In this document: piece by piece, positions 42,556 through 50,880 of the stretch | Layout: each line of letters starts with the position of its first letter | Position numbering within the stretch: the stretch's first letter is position 1 | Source: G025836975 sp048751585 | GTDB lineage: Bacteria > Pseudomonadota > Gammaproteobacteria > Burkholderiales > Burkholderiaceae_B | Length of the DNA: 64,000 nt | Assembly (NCBI RefSeq): GCF_048751585.1 | Contig: NZ_JAZHOB010000004.1 | Coordinates: 1-64,000 of the forward strand | Reading direction: 5' to 3' | The notes under the pieces: generated by a model | The model's input: the letters and a program-made list of their open reading frames with translations, nothing else | What the model was told of the DNA's origin: nothing | Database searches by the model: none | Program-made: the position numbers and the translations under genes

Positions 42556-44682
42556 CTAAGGCAAGGCCTGCGAGGACGGCCAATTGGCGCGGTCCTCATC
42601 CGCCCCGCCGGCCATGGGTCCATTCTTGCGCGCGGCCTTGGGCTTGGCCTCGGTGTCCTTGGCTGATTCCCCCGGCGGGGGCGCCTTGGGATCCTGGCCG
42701 GCCTTTGCCATCAAGGACGTGCAATTCGCGGAATCGTCCGTTCCCACGTTCAACAGCGGCAGGAGCGCGGCGAAGGGCGTGGCAACGATGCCCAGTGCCA
42801 CCGCCGCGCCGGCCCGCGCAATCAGCGGCCCCTTTTGCACGCCCACGTCCGGATCCTTGAAAGTGCCCTTGGCATACAAAGGGGAACGTAGCGTGAAGAC
42901 CCGCAAGGTCTTGTTCGCGGGCCGGATATCCAGATCCAGCCTCTCGGTCGCCAGATTGATTTGTCCGGTGATGTCCACGATAGTGTCGTCGGTTTCCAAG
43001 CGAAAGGCTCTGGTCCGCATGACGCCATCCTTCACGTCGAAATCGCTGGCCATGCAATTGAGCATAATCTGCTCATCGCCAAACAGCTTTACGATCACCA
43101 TATTGGCGACGTTCAGGCCGGCTGCCTCCAGCAGGAACTGGCTGATCGTGCCGCGGCTGACCAGCGCCTTGACCTCGCCGTTGGAATGGGCCAGCAGTTC
43201 CGCGATGGAACTGCCTTGCGCCGAGAGTTCGGCATCGCCGTGGAGTTCCCCGAAGCTGGCGTCCATGCTTTCGGCTCCCGGAAACAGTTTTTTCAATTTC
43301 AGATGGCGCGCCTCGGTCCTGAGTTCCGCCTTGATCTTGTCGCTATTTCCGTCCAGCTTCAGGGTATTGCCCAGGGTGCCACCCGCCACGCCGAAGTTCA
43401 GCGGCGTAAATGTCAGGACCTTGTCCACCAGCTTCACATGCGCCTCGATATTGTCCAGCGGCAAATCCTTGTTGCGCAAAATCTTGCGGCCCCTGAACCT
43501 GACGTCGGCATCCATGACGCCCCAGGCCTTGGTGCCGATGGGCGCCGCCGGCAGCACCTTGCCGGCCGGCTGCTTCGCCCTGTCCTTCCTGGACTCGCCG
43601 GACTTTACATCGCTGGTGTCAGCGCCGATCAAAGGCCCTAGATCCTGGAAACGCAAAAGCCTGGACTCCACCTGCCCGCTGAGCAGCGGCCGAGGTTCGC
43701 GCATCTGATACACCAAGGTGCCCTCAAGATCGCTTTCGCCCACGACACCCTTGAAATCCTCGTAGCGCCATGTGTCGTCCTCGCCCTCCAGCATGCCGAT
43801 TAGGTGCCCTTCGGTGCTGTAGGGCGGAGTATTGGGCAGGGCCACGCCTATGAGCGGCAGCAGGTCGGCCATGGTGTCGCCCTCGAGTTTCAGCCTTACG
43901 TCCAGAGCGGCCAGGGCTTGCGGCCGGGTCACCGACCCTTCCAGCCCGATCCGCGTTTTACCGATGGCGACATTCCCCCTCAAGGGAAAAGGGGCGTCGC
44001 CTTGCCTGAGCGAAAGCACGCCGCCCGTCTTGCCTTCGCCTTTGATGTCAACGCCGTTATAGCTGCCGCTGGCTTTCCAGCCCATGCCATAGCCTTCGGG
44101 GCCGCTTTCTTCGAGCGTGTCCAGATCGGCCTTCATGTTCAGCTTGCTTGCAGCGTCGGCGACCTCGGCGCGCACGCTCTTTAGCGACACCTTCTGCAGG
44201 TCGAAGGTCCATTTTTTAGCTTGAGGGTCGGAATTTTCCTTGCGGACGAATGTCCAGTTGGCTGCGCCATCGGCCTGGCGCTCCAGGAACAATTGGGCAT
44301 TCTCGATTTCAAGATTGGCTATCTGGACCTTGCGCGCCAGCAGGGCCAGGGGGTTGATGACCACGGTCATGGCGGAAACCCGCGCCATGCTCTTGTCGGG
44401 CGCCACTCCCGCGGGATTGCCGACGACCAGATCATGGGCGGTGATTTCGGGCCAGGGCACCCAGCCGCGCCAGCCGGTGTCTGCTCCAGCCTGGGGCCTT
44501 ATCCAGTCCAGCTTCAGGTCGCCCTGTATCGCCACCGGCCGGCCGGCCAGCTCGGTCGCCTGCTGGTTTATCCATGGCCGGGCCCGGTTCCAGTCCATCG
44601 TGGCCAGCACGGTAAACGCCAGAACAAAAGCCAACAGCAGGCCCAGGCCCGTCCACAGTATTATTTTTAAATAGCGTGGCAT
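42556..44682 (-). CDS. AsmA-family inner-membrane protein
   Basis: About 708 residues. One N-terminal membrane anchor (LKIILWTGLGLLLAFVLAFTVLA) is followed by a large periplasmic AsmA domain with repetitive beta-rich sequence. The C-terminal AsmA region includes ELHGDAELSAQGSSIAELLAHSNGEVKALVSRGTI. AsmA-like proteins are thought to help lipid transport to, and assembly of, the outer membrane. GGGAG just ahead of ATG 44682 favours this start over 44700. It is monocistronic and convergent with the LivK-like receptor gene. Confidence 0.9.
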   Translation of the reverse strand: MPRYLKIILWTGLGLLLAFVLAFTVLATMDWNRARPWINQQATELAGRPVAIQGDLKLDWIRPQAGADTGWRGWVPWPEITAHDLVVGNPAGVAPDKSMARVSAMTVVINPLALLARKVQIANLEIENAQLFLERQADGAANWTFVRKENSDPQAKKWTFDLQKVSLKSVRAEVADAASKLNMKADLDTLEESGPEGYGMGWKASGSYNGVDIKGEGKTGGVLSLRQGDAPFPLRGNVAIGKTRIGLEGSVTRPQALAALDVRLKLEGDTMADLLPLIGVALPNTPPYSTEGHLIGMLEGEDDTWRYEDFKGVVGESDLEGTLVYQMREPRPLLSGQVESRLLRFQDLGPLIGADTSDVKSGESRKDRAKQPAGKVLPAAPIGTKAWGVMDADVRFRGRKILRNKDLPLDNIEAHVKLVDKVLTFTPLNFGVAGGTLGNTLKLDGNSDKIKAELRTEARHLKLKKLFPGAESMDASFGELHGDAELSAQGSSIAELLAHSNGEVKALVSRGTISQFLLEAAGLNVANMVIVKLFGDEQIMLNCMASDFDVKDGVMRTRAFRLETDDTIVDITGQINLATERLDLDIRPANKTLRVFTLRSPLYAKGTFKDPDVGVQKGPLIARAGAAVALGIVATPFAALLPLLNVGTDDSANCTSLMAKAGQDPKAPPPGESAKDTEAKPKAARKNGPMAGGADEDRANWPSSQALP

Positions 44683-44804
44683 ATCGGCTCCCGGATGCAT
44701 GGTGGCGACAACGCGGCAAAAAGCATTGTTTCATTGTAGAGGCAAGGCCACCAACACATGCAACGGGAATCTACCAAAAGAAACCGGGATATTCCTTATG
44801 ACGG

Positions 44805-45797
44805 CTACAGGAGCTCTTTACGAAGTTGTTGCGGGGTTTTCGGCGACAGCAAGCCGGGAGCTACGTCGAATACGCTATGCGCCCCCACAGCGCCTTGCCG
44901 GCTTAGCCGGACCGCCGCGCGCGCATAAGCCACCAGTACACTCGAGGTGAACTCGGGATTGCTTTCCAGCTTAAGCGAATATTCCATGACTTGTGCCCTG
45001 GCACTTTCAGCCCCGGTCTTGCCGCTGCGAATGACGAAGCCGCCATGGGGCATCGCGCTGTGGTCGCGTTGGAGTTCGTCTTCACCGATGAAGTTGACCG
45101 TGGTGTCGTAGTCGGCGAAGTAATCGGGCATGGTCTTGATGGCCGTTTCCACCGCCGCGCCATCGGCGCCTTCTTCCAGGACTACATAGCAGTCCCGGGT
45201 ATGTTTGTCGCGGGTCGACAGGCTGGGCAAAGCACCGCTGCGTACGCGATTCACGGCGTCTTCCACCGGTATGGTGTATTGCACCGCGGCCTTGACGCCG
45301 GGGATTCGGCGCACGGCGTCGGAATGCCCTTGGCTCAGGCCCTTGCCCCAGAATGTATAGGTCGCGCCTTGCGGCAGTACGGCTTCGCCGAACAGGCGGT
45401 TTATCGAAAACAGGCCCGGATCCCAGCCGACCGAGATAATGGCCGTATTGCCGCCCGCGCGCGCCGCCGCATCGACGGCGGCGAAGTACTCAGGAATTTT
45501 GGCGTGGGTATCGAAACTGTCGATGGTATTGAACCAGGCCGCCAATTCCGGGCCCTGGCGGGGAAGGTCGTTTTTTGACCCGCCGCACAGGATCAGGACG
45601 TCGATCCGGCTTTTGAAATCCTGTATGGAGCCAAGGTCGCGCACGGGCACTCTGCTATCCAGCAAGACGACTGCCTGGGGATTCCGGCGGGTAAATACAG
45701 CGACCAGTTCCATGTCGCCGTTCTGTGCAATCGCCGACTCCACGCCACGGCCCAGGTTGCCGTAGCCAACGATGCCTATCCTGATTTTATCTGTCAT
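44805..45797 (-). CDS. ddh: meso-Diaminopimelate D-dehydrogenase
   Basis: 330 residues. The opening IRIGIVGYGNLGRGVESAIAQNGDMELVAVFTRR gives the NADPH Rossmann fold, and the dehydrogenase core has AIISVGWDPGLFSINRLFGEAVLPQGATYTFWGKGLSQGHSDAVRRIPGV, the signature of Ddh. The enzyme interconverts meso-diaminopimelate and L-2-amino-6-oxopimelate (as tetrahydrodipicolinate) plus ammonia, a one-step route to the lysine and peptidoglycan precursor. It is isolated, with no other lysine-pathway genes around. Ddh occurs only patchily in proteobacteria, so this is a notable extra pathway. Confidence 0.93.
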   Translation of the reverse strand: MTDKIRIGIVGYGNLGRGVESAIAQNGDMELVAVFTRRNPQAVVLLDSRVPVRDLGSIQDFKSRIDVLILCGGSKNDLPRQGPELAAWFNTIDSFDTHAKIPEYFAAVDAAARAGGNTAIISVGWDPGLFSINRLFGEAVLPQGATYTFWGKGLSQGHSDAVRRIPGVKAAVQYTIPVEDAVNRVRSGALPSLSTRDKHTRDCYVVLEEGADGAAVETAIKTMPDYFADYDTTVNFIGEDELQRDHSAMPHGGFVIRSGKTGAESARAQVMEYSLKLESNPEFTSSVLVAYARAAVRLSRQGAVGAHSVFDVAPGLLSPKTPQQLRKELL

Positions 45798-45878
45798 GCC
45801 TGTCCTCGCTTTTTAAATGGATGGATGGCGGAATTGTAGGCCAGGCCGGCGGAGCGGGCCGGCGTCAGGAATATCAAC

Positions 45879-45917
45879 AAAAAAACACGCCGGCGCGGTC
45901 GAAACCGTGCCGGCGTG
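45879..45917 (-). terminator. Intrinsic terminator after ahpF
   Basis: On the minus strand CACGCCGGCACGGT pairs with ACCGCGCCGGCGTG around a TTCG-like loop, with one internal mismatch, and seven T residues follow. It begins 19 bp after the ahpF stop and insulates the downstream ddh gene. Confidence 0.93.
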
Positions 45918-45936
45918 CAGCCCCTGATGCTCGCTA

Positions 45937-47529
45937 TTAAACCGATACGGCTTCGGCATCGGCCGATACGTCTTCCTGATCCGACACCGAGCTTCGAATC
46001 AGGTGATCGAAGGCGCTAAGCGCGGCCTTGGCTCCATCGCCGGCGGAAATGACGATCTGCTTGTAAGGCACGGTCGTGCAATCACCCGCGGCAAACACGC
46101 CCGGCAAGGAGGTCTGGCCCTTGGCGTCGATCTCGATTTCGCCGTGGCGCGACAAGGCCAGGGTGCCCTTGAGCCACTCTGTGTTCGGCACCAGTCCGAT
46201 TTGCACGAACACGCCCTCGAGTTCGATCTTGCGGGCCTGGTCCGTGACGCGGTCCTTGTAGGTCAGGCCGTTCACTTTCTTGCCGTCGCCGTGGATCTCG
46301 GTCGTTTGCGCCGAGACGATGATGGTGACGTTGGGCAGGCTCTTGAGCTTGCGCTGCAATACCGCATCGGCACGCAGGCTATCGCCGTACTCGATGAGCG
46401 TCACGTGGCTGACCAGGCCGGCCAGATCGATGGCCGCCTCGACACCCGAGTTGCCGCCGCCAATGACGGCTACACGCTTGCCCTTGAACAGGGGGCCGTC
46501 GCAGTGCGGGCAATAGGCTACGCCGTTGTTGCGATACTCGCGCTCGCCCGGCACGTTGATTTCGCGCCAGCGGGCTCCTGTCGCCAGAATGACCGATTTG
46601 CCTTTCAGCACGCCGCCGTTGGCCAGCTTGACTTCGATAAGCTTGCCGGCGGCAAGCCCTTGGGCGCGCTGCAGGTTCATGATGTCGACGTCGTAAGCCT
46701 TGACGTGCTGTTCAAGCGCCGTCGCGAACTTGGGGCCTTCGGTTTCGGTGACCGAAATGAAATTCTCGATCGCCATGGTGTCCAGCACCTGGCCGCCAAA
46801 GCGCTCGGCCACGATACCCGTGCGTATGCCCTTGCGCGCCGCATAGACCGCCGCAGCCGCGCCGGCCGGCCCGCCGCCGACGATCAGGACATCGTAGGGT
46901 TCGCGTGCGCTGAGCTCTTCCGCACGGCGTGATTCGGCGCCGGTATCCAGCTTGGCAAGGATCTCTTCCACGCTGGAGCGGCCTTGGCCGAAAACCCCGC
47001 CGTTCAGATACATGGTCGGAACCGACATGATCTGGCGGGCATCGACCTCGTCCTGATACAGCGCGCCATCGATCGCAACGTGCTTGATGCGCGGATTGAT
47101 GATGGACATGACATTAAGCGCCTGCACCACATCGGGGCAGTTCTGGCAGGACAAGGAAAAATAAGTTTCGAATTCGTAATCGCCATCGAGATTACGGATT
47201 TGTTCGATAACGGCCTCATCCAGCTTGATGGGATGGCCGCCTACTTGCAGCAGCGCCAGCACGAGCGACGTGAATTCGTGGCCCATGGGTATGCCGGCAA
47301 AGCGCACGCCGATATCCGTGCCGCTGCGATTGATGCTGAACGAAGGTTTGCGTTTGTCGTCGCTACGTTCGGTCAAGGTGATCTTTTCAGACATCAGCTC
47401 GATTTCCTGGAGCAGCTCGCGCAGCTCCTGCGACTTGGCGCTATCGTCAAGGCTGGCAACGATCTCGACCGGAAGGGAGACCATTTCCATATAGGATTTC
47501 AACTGAGATTTAAGATTTGCATCCAACAT
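45937..47529 (-). CDS. ahpF: Alkyl hydroperoxide reductase subunit F
   Basis: 530 residues. It moves electrons from NADH through FAD and two disulfide centres to AhpC. The N-terminal double thioredoxin-like domain has CQNCPD. Next come the FAD motif GGGPAGAAAAVYAARKG, the redox pair CPHCDGP and the NAD(P)H motif GGGNSGVEAAIDLAG. The start at ATG 47529 (MLDANLKSQL) is supported by AAGAAGG upstream; the frame open to 47613 is not needed. It lies 109 bp after ahpC on the same strand and ends at a strong terminator. Confidence 0.96.
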   Translation of the reverse strand: MLDANLKSQLKSYMEMVSLPVEIVASLDDSAKSQELRELLQEIELMSEKITLTERSDDKRKPSFSINRSGTDIGVRFAGIPMGHEFTSLVLALLQVGGHPIKLDEAVIEQIRNLDGDYEFETYFSLSCQNCPDVVQALNVMSIINPRIKHVAIDGALYQDEVDARQIMSVPTMYLNGGVFGQGRSSVEEILAKLDTGAESRRAEELSAREPYDVLIVGGGPAGAAAAVYAARKGIRTGIVAERFGGQVLDTMAIENFISVTETEGPKFATALEQHVKAYDVDIMNLQRAQGLAAGKLIEVKLANGGVLKGKSVILATGARWREINVPGEREYRNNGVAYCPHCDGPLFKGKRVAVIGGGNSGVEAAIDLAGLVSHVTLIEYGDSLRADAVLQRKLKSLPNVTIIVSAQTTEIHGDGKKVNGLTYKDRVTDQARKIELEGVFVQIGLVPNTEWLKGTLALSRHGEIEIDAKGQTSLPGVFAAGDCTTVPYKQIVISAGDGAKAALSAFDHLIRSSVSDQEDVSADAEAVSV

Positions 47530-47638
47530 AACGTATTGACCTTCTTGATAAGAGGAATGTTCAGGGGGCCGCGCGCCCGGCTTTTGGCCTTGCGCGCGGC
47601 GGCTAATTGGCAACCTGCTTACCGCAAGGGACTGTGGC

Positions 47639-48202
47639 TTAGATCTTGCCGACCAGATCCAGCGAAGGAGTCAGGGTCTTGGCGCCTTCTTCCCATTTGG
47701 CGGGGCAGACTTCGCCAGGGTGGGCGGCGATGTACTGAGCTGCCTTGACCTTGCGCAGGAGTTCGGAAGCCACGCGGCCAATGCCGTTATCGTGCACTTC
47801 CATGACCTTGATTTCGCCTTCGGGGTTCACGACGAAGGTGCCGCGCAAGGCAATGCCTTCCTCTTCGATCAGGACTTCGAAGTTACGCGCCAGGACATGG
47901 GTGGGGTCGGCGATCATGGGGTATTGGACTTTGCCGATTGCGTCGGACGTGTCGTGCCATGCCTTGTGCGAGAAATGCGTGTCAGTCGAAACGCTATAAA
48001 TTTCAACGCCGATCTTCTTGAATGCTTCGTATTGCTCGGCCAGGTCTTCTAGCTCGGTGGGGCATACGAAGGTGAAGTCGGCGGGGTAGAAAACGAAGAC
48101 CGACCATTTGCCCGCAACGGTTTCATCGCTGACGTCGATGAACTTGCCATTATGGTATGCGGTTGCTTTAAAGGGTTTGATTTTGGTGTTGATCAGGGAC
48201 AT
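47639..48202 (-). CDS. ahpC: Alkyl hydroperoxide reductase subunit C (2-Cys peroxiredoxin)
   Basis: 187 residues. Peroxidatic Cys lies in DFTFVCPTELEDLAEQYE and resolving Cys in HPGEVCPAKWEEGAKTL, so the typical 2-Cys mechanism applies. It reduces hydrogen peroxide and organic hydroperoxides using AhpF. The upstream region has a 17-bp-spaced sigma70 promoter with an OxyR-type operator directly against its -35 box, so peroxide induction is expected. Confidence 0.97.
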   Translation of the reverse strand: MSLINTKIKPFKATAYHNGKFIDVSDETVAGKWSVFVFYPADFTFVCPTELEDLAEQYEAFKKIGVEIYSVSTDTHFSHKAWHDTSDAIGKVQYPMIADPTHVLARNFEVLIEEEGIALRGTFVVNPEGEIKVMEVHDNGIGRVASELLRKVKAAQYIAAHPGEVCPAKWEEGAKTLTPSLDLVGKI

Positions 48203-48243
48203 TGCGTTTCCTTTTTTCGGTTAAAGAAATTGAACACAAGGCC

Positions 48244-48272
48244 AGTATAGGCAAACCACCGTGATTTGTAAA
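48244..48272 (-). promoter_or_regulatory. sigma70 promoter of ahpC
   Basis: On the minus strand TTTACA (-35, 48272-48267) and TATACT (-10, 48249-48244) are separated by exactly 17 bp. Each differs from consensus at one position. The start point would be near 48237, leaving a leader of about 35 nt before ahpC. Confidence 0.8.
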
Positions 48273-48309
48273 ATTGATTAATATTATTGATCGAATAGTT
48301 TTACGCTAT
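48273..48309 (-). promoter_or_regulatory. OxyR operator upstream of ahpC
   Basis: Four tetranucleotides with exact 7-bp spacing read ATTG-N7-TTAT-N7-ATAG-N7-CTAT. The OxyR consensus is ATAG-N7-CTAT-N7-ATAG-N7-CTAT, so 14 of 16 core bases match. It abuts the -35 element, the usual place for OxyR activation through the RNA polymerase alpha subunit. Confidence 0.8.
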
Positions 48310-48360
48310 TACACGGAGCTAAAAAAACGCCAGGTCCGGCCTCGTATTTTTATTGCTTGC

Positions 48361-48393
48361 GAAGCTTACGGCCCGGCAAGGGCCATAAGCTTC
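48361..48393 (-). terminator. Hairpin after dctM
   Basis: GAAGCTTACGGCCC and GGGCCATAAGCTTC are 14-base arms with a single mismatch around a five-base loop. The hairpin begins 13 bp past the dctM stop. The following minus-strand sequence is A-rich, not T-rich, so it may be a weak terminator or a transcript-end stabiliser. Confidence 0.6.
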
Positions 48394-48405
48394 ACGTGCT
48401 CCATT

Positions 48406-50127
48406 CTACTTGAAAAGATTGTTCAATTCTTCATCCGAGCTGGCGCCGTCCGATGCCGGGGCCGCATCGGCGCCGGGCGGCAGGGCATCGTCTCCATACC
48501 GGGCATCGCCGCCGTAGGCCTTGTCCAAATCGATCACGATGGACTCGGGATTCACGCCTGTAGCGTCATGCCGGTAGTGCGTGACCATGCCGGGAAACGT
48601 CAACACCAGTGCAACCATCAGCAATTGGATCACGATGAAAGGCACCGACCCCCAGTAAATCTGACCCGTGGTGACCTTGGCAATGGTCTTGCCCGTGATC
48701 CTGTCCCGGTAATCCTCCTTGGGCGCCACCGAGCGTAGATAGAACAAAGCGAATCCAAAAGGCGGATGCATGAAGGACGTCTGCATATTGACGGCCAGCA
48801 GCACGCCGAACCAGATCAGGTCTATGCCCATCTTGTCGGCAACCGGACCGAGCAAGGGCACAATAATGAAGGCCAGTTCGAAGAAATCCAGAAAAAAGGC
48901 CAGCACGAAGGTCATCAGGCTGACGACGATCAGGAAACCCATTTCGCCGCCGGGCAGGCCGATCAGCAGATGCTCCACCCACAGGTCGCCGCTGACTCCG
49001 CGGAAGGTCAGGCCGAATACCGTCGACCCGATCAGGATGAACACCACGAAGCATGACAGCGTCGAGGTGGTGTCCATGGCCTGGCGCAGCAAGGACCAGC
49101 TAAGCCGCTTGCGGATCACCGCCATGATGATGGCTCCCACCGCGCCCATGGCGCCGCCTTCCGTCGGCGTGGCGACACCGATGAAGATGGTTCCCAGCAC
49201 CAGGAAGATCAAGGCCAGCGGAGGAATCAGCACGAAGGTCACGCGTTCGGCGATCTGCGACAGCAAGCCCAGGCGCAACACCTTGTTGACCGCGGCCAGC
49301 ACGAAGGCGACCGCTCCCCAGACCAATATTCCAAGAACGACTTTTTCATCGACCGGCGCGTTGTCCCGCATCAGGAAGATAATCCAGCTCAGGGCGGCCG
49401 AGACGGCGACCGCCATAAGCGCGAGCAGCGACGGAATGCCGCGGCTGCCATTGGGCTCGATGAATGTACGCGCTTCTTCCGGGATGGCCGGCGCCGCCTT
49501 GGGGCGCAGCCACGACAGCACAATGACATAAAGTATGTAAAGCCCCGTCAGCGCGAAGCCCGGCACAATGGCGCCGCGATACATATCGCCAATGGAACGG
49601 CCCAATTGATCGGCCAGAATGATCAGCACCAGGGATGGCGGAATGATTTGCGACAGGGTGCCCGATGCGGCAATCACGCCAGTCGCAAGCTTGCGGTCAT
49701 AGCCGTAGCGCAACATGATGGGCAGCGAGATCAGCCCCATCGAAATGACCGACGCCGACACTACCCCCGTGGTTGCGGCAAGCATGGCGCCCACCAGCAC
49801 GACGGCGATGGCCAGGCCGCCGCGCAGCGGTCCGAACAATTGCCCTATTGTTTCCAGCAGGTCTTCCGCCATGCCGGAACGTTCCAGGATTAATCCCATG
49901 AAGGTGAAGAACGGTACGGCCAGCAGCGTATCGTTGGCCATGATGCCGAAGACGCGCTGCGGCAGGGCCTGGAATAATGCTGGAGTAAACAGGCCCAGCT
50001 CGATGCCGATCAGGCCATAGAAGATACCGTTGGCGGCCAAAGCGAAGGCCACGGGAAAGCCCAGCAGCAGGAACACGACCAGCGTCGCGAACATGATCGG
50101 GGCCATGTTGACAATGAAAAATTCCAT
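48406..50127 (-). CDS. dctM: TRAP transporter large permease DctM, long form
   Basis: 573 residues, clearly longer than the usual 430 or so of DctM. The N-terminal half has the conserved LLGFPVAFALAANGIFYGLIG and TGVVSASVISMGLISLPIMLRYGYDRKLATGVIAASGTLSQIIPPSLVLI. The extra length comes from a mid-protein membrane insertion (about residues 215-290) and an acidic cytoplasmic tail (GDDALPPGADAAPASDGASSDEE). It forms the ion-coupled channel with DctQ, which is encoded two bases upstream. Long DctM forms are typical of the TakP/alpha-keto-acid branch. Confidence 0.93.
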   Translation of the reverse strand: MEFFIVNMAPIMFATLVVFLLLGFPVAFALAANGIFYGLIGIELGLFTPALFQALPQRVFGIMANDTLLAVPFFTFMGLILERSGMAEDLLETIGQLFGPLRGGLAIAVVLVGAMLAATTGVVSASVISMGLISLPIMLRYGYDRKLATGVIAASGTLSQIIPPSLVLIILADQLGRSIGDMYRGAIVPGFALTGLYILYVIVLSWLRPKAAPAIPEEARTFIEPNGSRGIPSLLALMAVAVSAALSWIIFLMRDNAPVDEKVVLGILVWGAVAFVLAAVNKVLRLGLLSQIAERVTFVLIPPLALIFLVLGTIFIGVATPTEGGAMGAVGAIIMAVIRKRLSWSLLRQAMDTTSTLSCFVVFILIGSTVFGLTFRGVSGDLWVEHLLIGLPGGEMGFLIVVSLMTFVLAFFLDFFELAFIIVPLLGPVADKMGIDLIWFGVLLAVNMQTSFMHPPFGFALFYLRSVAPKEDYRDRITGKTIAKVTTGQIYWGSVPFIVIQLLMVALVLTFPGMVTHYRHDATGVNPESIVIDLDKAYGGDARYGDDALPPGADAAPASDGASSDEELNNLFK

Positions 50128-50129
50128 GA

Positions 50130-50756
50130 TTAGCGCCCCGCCACGTTATCGGATTTGGCTTGAGCCGCCACGCGGGCCTCGGCATCGCGCGCGATCTCTT
50201 CGGCCAGGAGTTCCTCGGCCGTTTTTTCAGCAAGCTTTTCGGTGGGATCCGGCGCCGCGCCGGCCAGGAAAGCAAGGCACTTGATCAAATGGGAAATACC
50301 GGCGGCGATCAGCAGGGCGAAACCTATGGGTATCAAAAGCTTGGCGGGCCAGCGCAGCAAGCCACCCGAATTTGAGGAATACTCATGGGTAAGCCAGGAG
50401 TCCATGAACATCGGCCAGGACAGCCACATGATAAGCACGCATGCGGGCAGCAGGAAAAACAGGACGCCGAAAATTTCGATCTTGATCTGCGTACGGCGGG
50501 AGAACCGCTGCGCAATCACGTCGACCCGGACGTGCTCGTTCTTGAGCAGCGTATAGCCGGCCGACAGCAGGAAGATGGCGCCGAACAGATACCACTGCAG
50601 CTCCAGCCAGGCATTCGAGCTGATATTGAATACCTTGCGCACGACGGCATTGCCGGCGCTGACAAGCACGACGATCAGGATGAGCCAGGTAACGGCCCGG
50701 CCCACGCGCCGATTGACGCCGTCAATCAGGCGCGATAAAGCAAGTAAGGTTTTCAT
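50130..50756 (-). CDS. dctQ: TRAP transporter small permease DctQ
   Basis: 208 residues with four membrane spans. VTWLILIVVLVSAGNAVVRKVFNISSNAWLELQWYLFGAIFLLSAGYTL matches the DctQ pattern, including the conserved ELQ-like segment before span two. A longer than usual C-terminal tail (LAEKTAEELLAEEIARDAEARVAAQA) is predicted to be helical and cytoplasmic. It bridges the DctM channel and the receptor. The DctP gene is upstream in the same operon, 124 bp away. Confidence 0.92.
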   Translation of the reverse strand: MKTLLALSRLIDGVNRRVGRAVTWLILIVVLVSAGNAVVRKVFNISSNAWLELQWYLFGAIFLLSAGYTLLKNEHVRVDVIAQRFSRRTQIKIEIFGVLFFLLPACVLIMWLSWPMFMDSWLTHEYSSNSGGLLRWPAKLLIPIGFALLIAAGISHLIKCLAFLAGAAPDPTEKLAEKTAEELLAEEIARDAEARVAAQAKSDNVAGR

Positions 50757-50880
50757 CGCTAGGTTTCTTGAGACAGGAAAAGAAGGGGCACACGCGGAAA
50801 ACGCCGCGTAGGGAAATTCATTCCTTACGCGGCCGATCCGGGAAGCCGGCAGCGGCTATGCCCCGCAGACTATGGAGTGC

